The notes below the pieces were generated by a model, which did not search any database, was not told where the DNA came from, and saw only the letters and a list, made by a program, of their open reading frames with translations. The position numbers and the translations under genes are program-made. DNA of 48,631 bases from Candidatus Zixiibacteriota bacterium (GTDB lineage: Bacteria > Zixibacteria > MSB-5A5 > WJJR01 > JAJRUJ01): positions 1-48,631 of the forward strand of contig JAGVQM010000025.1 in the NCBI GenBank assembly GCA_020051695.1, written 5' to 3'. Of this stretch, positions 41,443-48,631 are shown one piece after another (position 1 is the stretch's first letter; each line of letters starts with the position of its first letter).

Positions 41443-43863
41443 ATGTTCCATCGAGCACGCGTTGTACCCGTAACAGCATGCATCGTTCTTCTTTTCACCG
41501 TGACAGTTTTAGCCCAGGATTCCACGACCGTCGCTCGGGTTGTGCCGGAAATCCGGGCCCTGCGGATTAATCCGGAAGCTCCGGTGATCGATGGTGTCCT
41601 TGATGATGAGGTCTGGCAGGACACCAATCTGTTTCATGCACGGGATTTTATCCAGCGTGATCCCGACGAAGGGAAAGCCGCCACCGAATCGACACTGGTT
41701 GCGGTGCGCTATGATGATGATGCAGTGTATTTCGGCTTCTGGTGTTATGATTCAGAGCCGGACAAGGTCGTCGGACAACTCGTCCGCCGTGACCGCTCCG
41801 GCGAATCCGACATGGTTTCGGTCCGGCTGGACCCATATCATGACCATCAAACAGGGTACGCTTTTTATCTGTCGGCGGCAGGCGTGCAGCAGGATTGCCG
41901 CGTCTATAATGATGATTGGACTGATTATTCATGGGACGGCGTTTGGGAATCGGACTGTCGGCGGCAGCCATGGGGCTGGTCGGCCGAAATGAAAATTCCC
42001 TATCATTGCGTGCGGTTCACCGAACAGCCGGAACAGACTTGGGGCGTGGATTTTTGCCGCGTGATCAACCGCCGGGCGGAAGTGTCGCGCTGGGCATTTA
42101 CTCCCGAACGTGAAGGCGGGTATGTCTCAAAATTCGGCCACCTGACCGGGCTGACCAATATCAAGCCCGCCACACACCTGCAGGTTTTGCCTTATGTCGT
42201 CTCCCGAGCGGAACTTGCCGACGGCACCACGGGCAACCCGGACGGGCGGGAGAATTATGAAAATGCGGGCGTCGATGTCAAGTACGGCATCTCGTCCAAC
42301 CTGACTTTGGATGCGACCTTCAATCCCGATTTCGGCCAGGTGGAGCTTGATGAGCCGGTGCTCAACCTCTCGGCATTTGAAACCTATTTTTCCGAGCGCC
42401 GGCCTTTTTTTATGGAGGGGGCCGATCTGTTCAGCGCGGTGTACACGCAGTTCTATTCCCGGCGCATCGGCCGTGCCCCCGGCAATTGGGCTTCGAATAT
42501 CGATCCCGACTATGACTATACACTCAGCCGCCCCACGGCGACCACCATTCTGGGCGCCGCCAAGCTGACCGGCAAACTCCCCGGCGGTACGTCTTTTGCC
42601 ATGCTGAATGCGGTGACTCAGGATGAAAAAGAAAAATACGTGACCACCGGCGGAGAAACCCGCGAAGCCGTCGTCGAACCGCAAGCCGGATACTCAGTGA
42701 TGCGGGTTAAACAGGACGTGCTCAACCGCTCATATGTCGGCGGGATGCTGACTGTGGCCGGCCAGGACACAAAACACCCCGCGATGACCGGGGGCGCCGA
42801 CTGGCGGCTGCTGACGAATGACGGCAATTGGGGGGTCATGGGACACTCCGTCTTTTCACGCAACGACGCCGACCATGTAGGGTATGCGCTGTTTACCGAA
42901 CTGCAAAAACTGACCGGTGAGCATTGGCGGGGAGAACTTGCTTTCAATATGAAAGACCCCCATTTCAATCTCAATCGGCTGGGTTATTCCTCGCGGAATG
43001 ATTTCCGCGAGGTGCGGGGCTGGGTGCAATACCGCACGCAGGATGACTGGTGGATCGTCCGCAATTCATACACCAACCTCAACTTGAACTCCGATTGGAA
43101 TTATGCCGGAGATGATATCGGGCGGGGGGTGAACGCCAACACCTACATCGAGTTCGTCAACAACTGGTCGATGAACGCGTCGGCAGCAATGCAGGTGGAA
43201 AAATACAGCGATGTTGAAACCCGCGGCAACGGGCTGTGGGAATGGCCCGAGTACCCGACATTTGCCTATTATATGGGTGTGTCCAGCGATTCGCGCAAGC
43301 CGATTACCGCCAGCGTCAGCCAAAACTGGGGCCGCGACCGGGGGGGCTCGTGGTGGAGCTCCTATCTTGGCGCGCAATTCCGCCCCAGAAGCAATCTTGA
43401 ATTCAGCGGCGGCGCCAGCTACAACCGCGCATTTAATGCGGTGCACTGGGTCTATAATGACGGTGACAATTCGATCTTTGCCAATCTGGACAAAGACCAG
43501 TTGTACATGGAGCTGACTGCAAGCGTAATGCTGGCCCGCAACCTTTCCTGGCAGATTTCCGGTCAGGGGCTGATCTCCAGTCTGGACTACCGGGATTACC
43601 GAAGGTACCTGGGCGGCCGGAATTATGACCCGGTCAGCGAATTCAGCGACCGTGACGGCACCTATTCGGCCTTGAACACCATGATGATCCTCCGCTGGGA
43701 ATACCTGCCCGGCAGCACCCTGTATTTTGTCTGGACCCGGGAACGAGGCGAATGGGACGACCAGATCAACTACCTGGAATTCGATACGGAGCTTGACCGG
43801 TTTTTCTCCAGCGGCGCAACCAATGTCTGGCTGGTCAAGGCCTCCTATTGGTGGAATTTGTAA
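41443..43863 (+). CDS. CBM9/DUF5916 outer-membrane protein
   Basis: An 806-residue exported protein. The ATG at 41443 is preceded by GGGGAGG with 7-base spacing and begins a signal peptide (MFHRARVVPVTACIVLLFTVTVLAQ); a longer frame back to 41281 has no signal. Residues about 35-230 form a CBM9-like carbohydrate-binding domain (PEAPVIDGVLDDEVWQDT). The rest is the DUF5916 beta-barrel type: VKYGISSNLTLDATFNPDFG, FEVELDEP-like and ERRPFFMEGADLF motifs, and many alternating strands ending in WLVKASYWWNL, with an aromatic C-terminus as in outer-membrane proteins. It is followed by its own terminator. Substrate unknown. Confidence 0.85.
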   Translation: MFHRARVVPVTACIVLLFTVTVLAQDSTTVARVVPEIRALRINPEAPVIDGVLDDEVWQDTNLFHARDFIQRDPDEGKAATESTLVAVRYDDDAVYFGFWCYDSEPDKVVGQLVRRDRSGESDMVSVRLDPYHDHQTGYAFYLSAAGVQQDCRVYNDDWTDYSWDGVWESDCRRQPWGWSAEMKIPYHCVRFTEQPEQTWGVDFCRVINRRAEVSRWAFTPEREGGYVSKFGHLTGLTNIKPATHLQVLPYVVSRAELADGTTGNPDGRENYENAGVDVKYGISSNLTLDATFNPDFGQVELDEPVLNLSAFETYFSERRPFFMEGADLFSAVYTQFYSRRIGRAPGNWASNIDPDYDYTLSRPTATTILGAAKLTGKLPGGTSFAMLNAVTQDEKEKYVTTGGETREAVVEPQAGYSVMRVKQDVLNRSYVGGMLTVAGQDTKHPAMTGGADWRLLTNDGNWGVMGHSVFSRNDADHVGYALFTELQKLTGEHWRGELAFNMKDPHFNLNRLGYSSRNDFREVRGWVQYRTQDDWWIVRNSYTNLNLNSDWNYAGDDIGRGVNANTYIEFVNNWSMNASAAMQVEKYSDVETRGNGLWEWPEYPTFAYYMGVSSDSRKPITASVSQNWGRDRGGSWWSSYLGAQFRPRSNLEFSGGASYNRAFNAVHWVYNDGDNSIFANLDKDQLYMELTASVMLARNLSWQISGQGLISSLDYRDYRRYLGGRNYDPVSEFSDRDGTYSALNTMMILRWEYLPGSTLYFVWTRERGEWDDQINYLEFDTELDRFFSSGATNVWLVKASYWWNL

Positions 43864-44181
43864 GCGCGCAACCTTAGGTTACCGACCATCGCCGCGCAAA
43901 CCAGGCAGCGGTCCCGGACCGGGACCGCTGTCTTTGTTCATCACGCATGGTAATTTAACGCTTGAATTTTTGCCTCCGGACCACTAGATACTCCCTGCGG
44001 CCCCAGGGCGCCCTGACCATAGACGCGGGGTTGGCTATAGGATGGTTGCCGGTGGTCGAAAATATGTATTACCGGGCGGCTTTGACCGGGGGCCGGGGAC
44101 AGGCCGTCTTGAAACCCGGTAACCATGACCAACATTGCACTATGCTCCCCGGTATAATTGACCAACAATGGAGGAAGGGCT
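43864..44181. other. Intergenic region with terminator and pfk -10 box
   Basis: 318 bases without a gene. Besides the terminator, a consensus TATAAT stands at 44153-44158, 23 bases before the phosphofructokinase start; the nearest TTGCAC is only 12 bases upstream of it and cannot be the -35, so the promoter may be activator-dependent or weak. Confidence 0.45.
43906..43938 (+). terminator. Terminator of the CBM9/DUF5916 gene
   Basis: CAGCGGTCCC (43906-43915) pairs with GGGACCGCTG (43921-43930) in a perfect 10-bp stem around GGACC, followed by TCTTTGTTC. It lies 43 bases after the stop codon. Confidence 0.75.
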
Positions 44182-45384
44182 GTGGCCGAGATAAATGAAA
44201 TCAAGGGTGTGATCGGGATTTTGACCGGCGGCGGGGATGTCCCTGGCCTGAATCCTGCGATCAGGGCGGTAACGATCAGGGCCATCAGGGAGGGGTACCG
44301 GGTTTTGGGCATTCGCCGCGGCTGGGCCGGGCTGGTCGGGCTGGTGCGCGACAAGGCCGCCGACAACAGCAACTGCTATCAGGTGCTCACCGAGGACATC
44401 GTCAACAAATCCGGGCGCACCGGCGGGACGTTTTTGCATACCTCGCGCACCCACCCCGGGCACGTGCCGCAATCGGATATCCCCGAACACCTACAGGCCG
44501 AGTATAACGCGCCGATGAATGACCTGACTCCCGAAGTCATCAAGAACCTCGAGTTCCTCGGCATCGACTACCTGATCCCGATCGGCGGCGATGACACCCT
44601 CAGCTACGGTGTACATTTGTATAAAAAGGGCATGAAAGTCATTGCCATTCCCAAAACGATGGACAATGATGTCCCCGGGACGGATTACTGCATCGGCTTC
44701 AGTACGTGCGTGACCCGGACGATCCAGATGACCAATTCGCTGCGGACCTCGGCCGGTTCGCACGAGCGCATCATGGTGCTGGAGGTGTTCGGGCGGTACG
44801 CCGGGTTCACCGCCATGCTGCCGACCATGGCCGGTTCGGCTAACCGCTGTGTCATCCCCGAATATAAATTCAACATTGAGCTGTTGACCGAACTGCTGGT
44901 TGCCGATCGCCGGACAAATCCCAGTAAATATTCGGTAGTCTTGGTTTCCGAAGGCGCGATGTTTGAAGGCGGCGATATGGTGTTCCAGGATACGACCACC
45001 GACGCCTACGGCCACAAAAAACTAGGCGGGATCGGCGATCTGGTCTCCGCGGAGATTAAGGCCCTTTCGCCGAAGTTCAACAACGGCAAACCGATCAGTT
45101 TCATTAATCAGAAACTCGGTTATCTGGTGCGCGGGGGCGACCCCGACGCCATCGATTCGATTGTCCCGATGGCTTACGGCAACCTGGCCCTGGATTTGAT
45201 TCTTTCCGGCGTGCACGGTCGGCTGGTCGTGCTCAAAAACGGCCGGTACGACAATGTGCCCATTGACGTAGTGACCAGCACTAAAAAATTCGTCAAAGTC
45301 GAGAAGTACTATAACAAGGACCGTCTCCGGCCGCTGTATAAGAGTTTCGAAATGTTGCCCCTGTTTATCATGACCAGTGAATAG
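44182..45384 (+). CDS. Phosphofructokinase with pyrophosphate-type active site
   Basis: Glycolytic enzyme of about 400 residues that phosphorylates fructose 6-phosphate. The GTG at 44182 has GGAGG 7 bases upstream. The phosphate loop is GGGDVPGLN at 16-24. The residue that decides the donor, Gly104 in the E. coli ATP enzyme (GGDGS), is Asp here (GGDDT at 135-139), and the following catalytic loop reads PKTMDNDVPGTD (157-168) with lysine before TMDND. Both are the marks of PPi-dependent PFK, a reversible enzyme. Further motifs FSTCVTR and VLEVFGRYAG are intact. The donor assignment is by signature, not tested. Confidence 0.9.
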   Translation: MAEINEIKGVIGILTGGGDVPGLNPAIRAVTIRAIREGYRVLGIRRGWAGLVGLVRDKAADNSNCYQVLTEDIVNKSGRTGGTFLHTSRTHPGHVPQSDIPEHLQAEYNAPMNDLTPEVIKNLEFLGIDYLIPIGGDDTLSYGVHLYKKGMKVIAIPKTMDNDVPGTDYCIGFSTCVTRTIQMTNSLRTSAGSHERIMVLEVFGRYAGFTAMLPTMAGSANRCVIPEYKFNIELLTELLVADRRTNPSKYSVVLVSEGAMFEGGDMVFQDTTTDAYGHKKLGGIGDLVSAEIKALSPKFNNGKPISFINQKLGYLVRGGDPDAIDSIVPMAYGNLALDLILSGVHGRLVVLKNGRYDNVPIDVVTSTKKFVKVEKYYNKDRLRPLYKSFEMLPLFIMTSE

Positions 45385-45469
45385 CCGGCGTCGGGCAACA
45401 TGAAGTGGCGCCATCCTGCCCTGCCGGGGTGCTGAGTTAAGTCAATCCGGCCGGAATTCGAGGCCTGCG

Positions 45470-46258
45470 ATGCACATCGACGATTACATCGAAGCCAACC
45501 GCAGAATGTGGAACGAAACGGCCGGAATCCATGAACAGGGCTACGTCGAGGGACTCCTGGAGCGGGTCCAGGCACCGGACTTCTGCACGTTCGACGAAGT
45601 AGAAAAACGCATCTTTGCGCAGATCGGCCTGACCGGCAAAGCGGTGGTCCAGCTGTGCTGCAACAACGGGCGGGAATTGATTTCTGTCAAGAAGGCGGGG
45701 GCAGGAAGATGTGTCGGGGTTGATATCAGCGACAAGTTCATCGACCAAGCCCGGAAACTTGCCGGGCTGGGCGGTGTGGATGTGGAATTCGTGTGCGCCG
45801 GCGTCTATGACCTCCCCCATGAGTATGACGGCCGGTTCGACCTCGTATATATCACGATCGGCGCCTTGGGTTGGCTGCCGGACATTGGCGCGTTCTTCGG
45901 CGTCGTCTCACGCCTGCTTGCGCCCGGCGGCCGGCTTTTTATCTACGAGATGCATCCGATGTTGAACATGTTTGAACCGGAAAAAGGACTGACCGTTGAT
46001 TCGTCATACTTCCGGAGTGAACCGTTTGTAGAGCAGGAATCACCGGACTATTTCGACCGTTCGCAGGTGGTGAACGCCACCTCTTATTGGTTTCACCATA
46101 CACTGGCGGAGATCATCGGTGGTTGCCTCAACCATGGGCTGGAGTTGACTCATTTCGAGGAATACGGGCACGATATTTCGATGGTCTATGCCGCCTTTGC
46201 GCACCTGCCGAACAAACCGCCGTTGTGTTTTTCATTGGTGGCCCGAAAAACGGGATAA
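45470..46258 (+). CDS. Class I SAM-dependent methyltransferase
   Basis: About 262 residues. The SAM loop is VVQLCCNNGRELISVKKAG (usual form DLGCGxG; here cysteine-rich), acidic loop GVDISDKFIDQARKL, and post-I motifs FDLVYITIGALGWLPDI and LLAPGGRLFIYEMHP. The unusual CCNNG in place of GCGxG is seen in a known subgroup. Substrate unknown. It is monocistronic as far as can be seen; a GC hairpin (46264-46282) follows its stop. Confidence 0.85.
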   Translation: MHIDDYIEANRRMWNETAGIHEQGYVEGLLERVQAPDFCTFDEVEKRIFAQIGLTGKAVVQLCCNNGRELISVKKAGAGRCVGVDISDKFIDQARKLAGLGGVDVEFVCAGVYDLPHEYDGRFDLVYITIGALGWLPDIGAFFGVVSRLLAPGGRLFIYEMHPMLNMFEPEKGLTVDSSYFRSEPFVEQESPDYFDRSQVVNATSYWFHHTLAEIIGGCLNHGLELTHFEEYGHDISMVYAAFAHLPNKPPLCFSLVARKTG

Positions 46259-46263
46259 TGCGA

Positions 46264-46320
46264 CGGGGCAGTTCTTGCCCCGCTGTCCTGCAACACTGAG
46301 TCCCCCTGCACCTGCGGGGG
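46264..46320. repeat. Two GC-rich hairpins after the methyltransferase gene
   Basis: CGGGGCA (46264-46270) pairs with TGCCCCG (46276-46282), and CCCCC (46302-46306) with GGGGG (46316-46320). No T-run follows, so they may be repeat elements or a factor-dependent end for the upstream gene. Confidence 0.4.
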
Positions 46321-46506
46321 CCGGGGTCTCGACACGCCTCGGTAATCCATTCTGTGCCTTTGGGTAACATGGATCGCGTTTCGGCCACCGCTATTTCTCT
46401 GATTACGCGCGTTGCTCACGTCAAATAATCACGATCACGTCCGATACTATTAATACTGGTGCGGCACGGCCTGTCTATCCTGAACTGCCGCACCGCGGTG
46501 GCGAAA

Positions 46507-48162
46507 ATGACTGAACCTCAACTGTCCGAGACGCAAAAAATCATTGTGTCCATTCCGGCGTTGTCCGGCCTGTCTTGGGCTCAATTGAATACGGTCCGGG
46601 AGTATGTGAACGTCCGTTCCTACCCGCCCGGCCGCATGGTGTTTTCCGAAGGCGAGCCGGGGCACAGTCTGTACATTGTCAAATCGGGACTGGTGGAAAT
46701 CCTGAAAAAAGGCCCCGACGAACACGCGGGCACCATCCGGCTGGCGCGGCGCGGCCCCGGCGAGATTATCGGGGAGATGGCGGTCATTGAGGAAAAGCCG
46801 CGCTTTGCCACTGCCATATGTGTCGTCGAGACTCAATTGGCCGAGATGTCGCGGGAAGATTTCATGCGGCTCCTGGCGACCCGGCCGGATATGGCGCTGC
46901 AATTCCTCAAATTGCTGATCGAACGAGTCAAAGAAGCAGACATTACCCGGCTCAAGGAGCTGGAAGAAAAAAATGAAAAATTGGAGACCTCGGCCACCCG
47001 GCTGCACCAGGCGCTGAAAAAACTGCAGGTGTCTAATGAGCAGCTGGAAGAAACCGTCCGCTCCCGCCAGCAGCTGCTCGATGTCTCCCCGTTTCCGATC
47101 ATCGTCACCGACGCGGACATGCAGGTGGTCTACAGCAATCCCGCGACCTACAACGTCTTCGGACTGGAATCGGACGAATGTATCGGTCATCGCATCAGCG
47201 ACCTGCTGAAACATCCTGACTCGACGAAAGGGAACAGGATGACCGAACTGCTGCTCCGCGAGGGCGAGCCGTGGAACGGCGACGTCGAGCTCTACGACAA
47301 GCAGGGACACCTGCTGTACTGTTATGTTGAGGCGCTCCCCGTCCCCACCGACCGGCCGGAAAATCAAACATACCTATTCATTTTCCATGACCAGACGGAG
47401 ATTCGCGAGTTGCAGCAACAGTCGTTTGAACGCGAGCGGCTGGCCAATAAGGGAGAGATGGCCGCGGAAATCGCGCACGAGTTGAATAATTACCTCGCCG
47501 TTCTGTCCGGCAATATCGAATTATTGCCGATGTTCATGGAGAATAAAAATTTCGACCGGATTACCAAGTGTCTGTCGACGCTGGAGGTCTCACTGGCCCG
47601 TATGCAGGTATTCACTACGGCATTGCTTTCATCGCGGCTGCCCCGGCAGGAGAAATCGCAGCAGAATATCAATACGTTTATTGAAAATCAGGTGGCCTTT
47701 CTCAAGCCGCAGCGGAAATTCAAGAAGATTATCATTATCACGCAGCTCGACCGGCGTCTGCCCGAGTTTGAAGTCGACCTCAACGCGATACAGCAGGTGT
47801 TATACAACCTCATTCTGAACAGTGCCGAGGCCCTCGCTTCCACCAACAATGACGAACCGTCGGTCACCATCGCCACCCGCTGGCTCCCCGACCGGGGGAT
47901 TGCCGAGGTGGAAATCTCCGATAACGGGCCGGGGATCGACCGCAAAGTCCTCGCGGAATTGTTTCATAAGCACATTACCAGCAAACCGGACGGTCACGGT
48001 ATTGGCTTGATGACGGTCAGGAAGATTATCGAGGGGCATAAGGGGACCATTTCCGCGGGGATTTCCGCCACCGGCGGCGCGTCATTCATTATCGGGTTGC
48101 CGGTGGCGCAAACCGTGGAGGCCGGGGCGACGGCCGCGCTTCCCGTGCGGACGCAGCGCTGA
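46507..48162 (+). CDS. Sensor histidine kinase with cyclic-nucleotide-binding and PAS domains
   Basis: About 551 residues in the cytoplasm, without membrane segments. Residues about 20-135 form a cNMP-binding domain (YPPGRMVFSEGEPGHSLYIVKSG, GEIIGEMAVIEEKPRFAT; the latter is the phosphate cassette region). A coiled coil (about 150-195) leads to a PAS domain (about 200-315: FPIIVTDADMQVVYSNPATYNVFG). The kinase core has the H-box EIAHELNNYLAV, N-box NLILNSAEAL, G1 SDNGPGI and G2 GHGIGLMTVRKI. A second-messenger nucleotide could therefore control phosphotransfer to a response regulator, which is not in the window. Start M17 (ATG 46507) is assumed; an earlier frame reaches 46459. Confidence 0.85.
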   Translation: MTEPQLSETQKIIVSIPALSGLSWAQLNTVREYVNVRSYPPGRMVFSEGEPGHSLYIVKSGLVEILKKGPDEHAGTIRLARRGPGEIIGEMAVIEEKPRFATAICVVETQLAEMSREDFMRLLATRPDMALQFLKLLIERVKEADITRLKELEEKNEKLETSATRLHQALKKLQVSNEQLEETVRSRQQLLDVSPFPIIVTDADMQVVYSNPATYNVFGLESDECIGHRISDLLKHPDSTKGNRMTELLLREGEPWNGDVELYDKQGHLLYCYVEALPVPTDRPENQTYLFIFHDQTEIRELQQQSFERERLANKGEMAAEIAHELNNYLAVLSGNIELLPMFMENKNFDRITKCLSTLEVSLARMQVFTTALLSSRLPRQEKSQQNINTFIENQVAFLKPQRKFKKIIIITQLDRRLPEFEVDLNAIQQVLYNLILNSAEALASTNNDEPSVTIATRWLPDRGIAEVEISDNGPGIDRKVLAELFHKHITSKPDGHGIGLMTVRKIIEGHKGTISAGISATGGASFIIGLPVAQTVEAGATAALPVRTQR

Positions 48163-48184
48163 CCGACTTCCCACGGGGTGTGGT

Positions 48185-48529
48185 ATGGACTCCATGTGGT
48201 TTCTTGTTCTCGCCCATTTCCTCGGCGACTATGCCTTACAGACCGACCGGATGGCGCAGACCAAGGGCAAGCACCTGCCGACCCTGCTGGTCCATACGAC
48301 GATATATACCCTGACCATCGGGATTGTGTATTATCTCGGACGGTCTTTTTCCCGAAATATGGTTGATTCCCTGCCGCTGCTGTTTGCCGTGTGTGTGGGA
48401 ATCTTTGTGCTGCATAGCGCGCAGGATCTGATCAAGGCGCGGTGGTTCTCCTGTTCGCGCCAGATGTACTACATAGATCAGGCGCTGCATGTGCTTCAAT
48501 TATTTGTGATTCGGCTATGGCTGGGATGA
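48185..48529 (+). CDS. DUF3307 membrane protein
   Basis: A 114-residue integral-membrane protein with about three hydrophobic segments. AHFLGDYALQTDRMAQTKGKHLPTLLVH near the N-terminus and HSAQDLIKARW further on are the DUF3307 marks. In other bacteria such proteins often pair with a SatD-type partner; none is seen. It begins 22 bases after the histidine kinase gene and ends on an ATGA overlap with the next frame. Confidence 0.82.
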   Translation: MDSMWFLVLAHFLGDYALQTDRMAQTKGKHLPTLLVHTTIYTLTIGIVYYLGRSFSRNMVDSLPLLFAVCVGIFVLHSAQDLIKARWFSCSRQMYYIDQALHVLQLFVIRLWLG

Positions 48530-48631
48530 AGAATAACGATGAGCCGCGGTCGAGCGGGGCGCGGATCGGGGCGTTACTCCCGCGCCGCTTCACGCAGGCC
48601 GTGGGGCCGCCCGGCGGCGGCATCCTCGCCC
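48526..48631 (+). CDS. Start of an unidentified gene (partial, runs past window edge)
   Basis: The ATG overlaps the DUF3307 stop (ATGA) and the frame stays open for the remaining 35 codons (MKNNDEPRSSGARIG...). The coupling suggests a real gene in the same operon, but the visible part has no family mark. Confidence 0.45.
   Translation, partial: MKNNDEPRSSGARIGALLPRRFTQAVGPPGGGILA

Noticed and set aside
44135-44158. TTGCAC with TATAAT as a pfk promoter
   Set aside because: The spacer is only 12 bases, too short for a sigma-70 pair; only the -10 box is kept as a note.
1-48631. tRNA genes, rRNA genes, CRISPR arrays, transposases, phage genes
   Set aside because: I looked for TTCGAA-type T-loops, regularly spaced repeats and integrase/transposase motifs; the few TTCGA matches are inside coding sequences and no array or mobile gene was found.

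Overview
The window reads as chromosomal DNA of a GC-rich, Gram-negative-type bacterium, most likely a free-living member of the FCB-side candidate phyla (Zixibacteria-like; inference from content, not a phylogeny). The pointers are secreted proteins ending in dockerin-like 'DVNxDGxxxxxDVxYxVNYVYK' repeats, FG-GAP/UnbV and thrombospondin-3 repeats, an FlgD-like C-terminal sorting domain, a CBM9/DUF5916 outer-membrane protein, several lipoproteins, and a 'large' SRP RNA with an Alu domain. No prophage, transposase, CRISPR array, rRNA or tRNA was found.

Left part (1-16.8 kb, almost all on the minus strand): an RRM RNA-binding protein cut by the window edge; the wreck of an HmuY-like haem-protein gene (720-1823, plus strand); a tandem-ACT protein; a GT-C/PMT-like membrane glycosyltransferase; a lipoprotein; uvrB; a small HTH/zinc-knuckle regulator behind a structured leader; a secreted three-repeat protein with its own terminator; then a tight housekeeping run dtd-maf-rodZ-(GT9-like)-smc-ftsY-rlmH, probably one transcript from a good promoter at 16761-16789.

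Middle part (17-30 kb, plus strand): a dockerin-type secreted protein, three envelope-sugar glycosyltransferases, peptide deformylase, and an RNA-modification group (TIGR03960-type radical SAM/DUF2344, mtaB, miaB). The group is interrupted by an AT-rich HEPN-like gene and also holds an M29-like aminopeptidase. The SRP RNA gene follows, with a textbook promoter and a T-run. ftsY and the SRP RNA in one window give two parts of the co-translational targeting system.

Right part (30-48.6 kb, both strands): a membrane-embedded spermidine-synthase-like protein, a possible CstA remnant, SixA, an aromatic amino-acid ammonia-lyase with Thr-Ser-Gly in place of Ala-Ser-Gly at the MIO site, an AhpD-like protein followed in frame by an orphan secretion-domain fragment, three methyltransferases, an FG-GAP/dockerin protein, a CBM9/DUF5916 protein, a phosphofructokinase with pyrophosphate-type signatures, a cNMP-PAS histidine kinase, a DUF3307 protein and a partial gene at the edge.

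I do not see an obvious new multi-gene defence or mobile system. The most unusual signals are the large-type SRP RNA, the TSG lyase, the structured leader with a buried ribosome site before the HTH gene, a GC palindrome shared between an intergenic cluster and the inside of a coding sequence, the probable ATC start codon of a glycosyltransferase, and several gene remnants produced by deletions.
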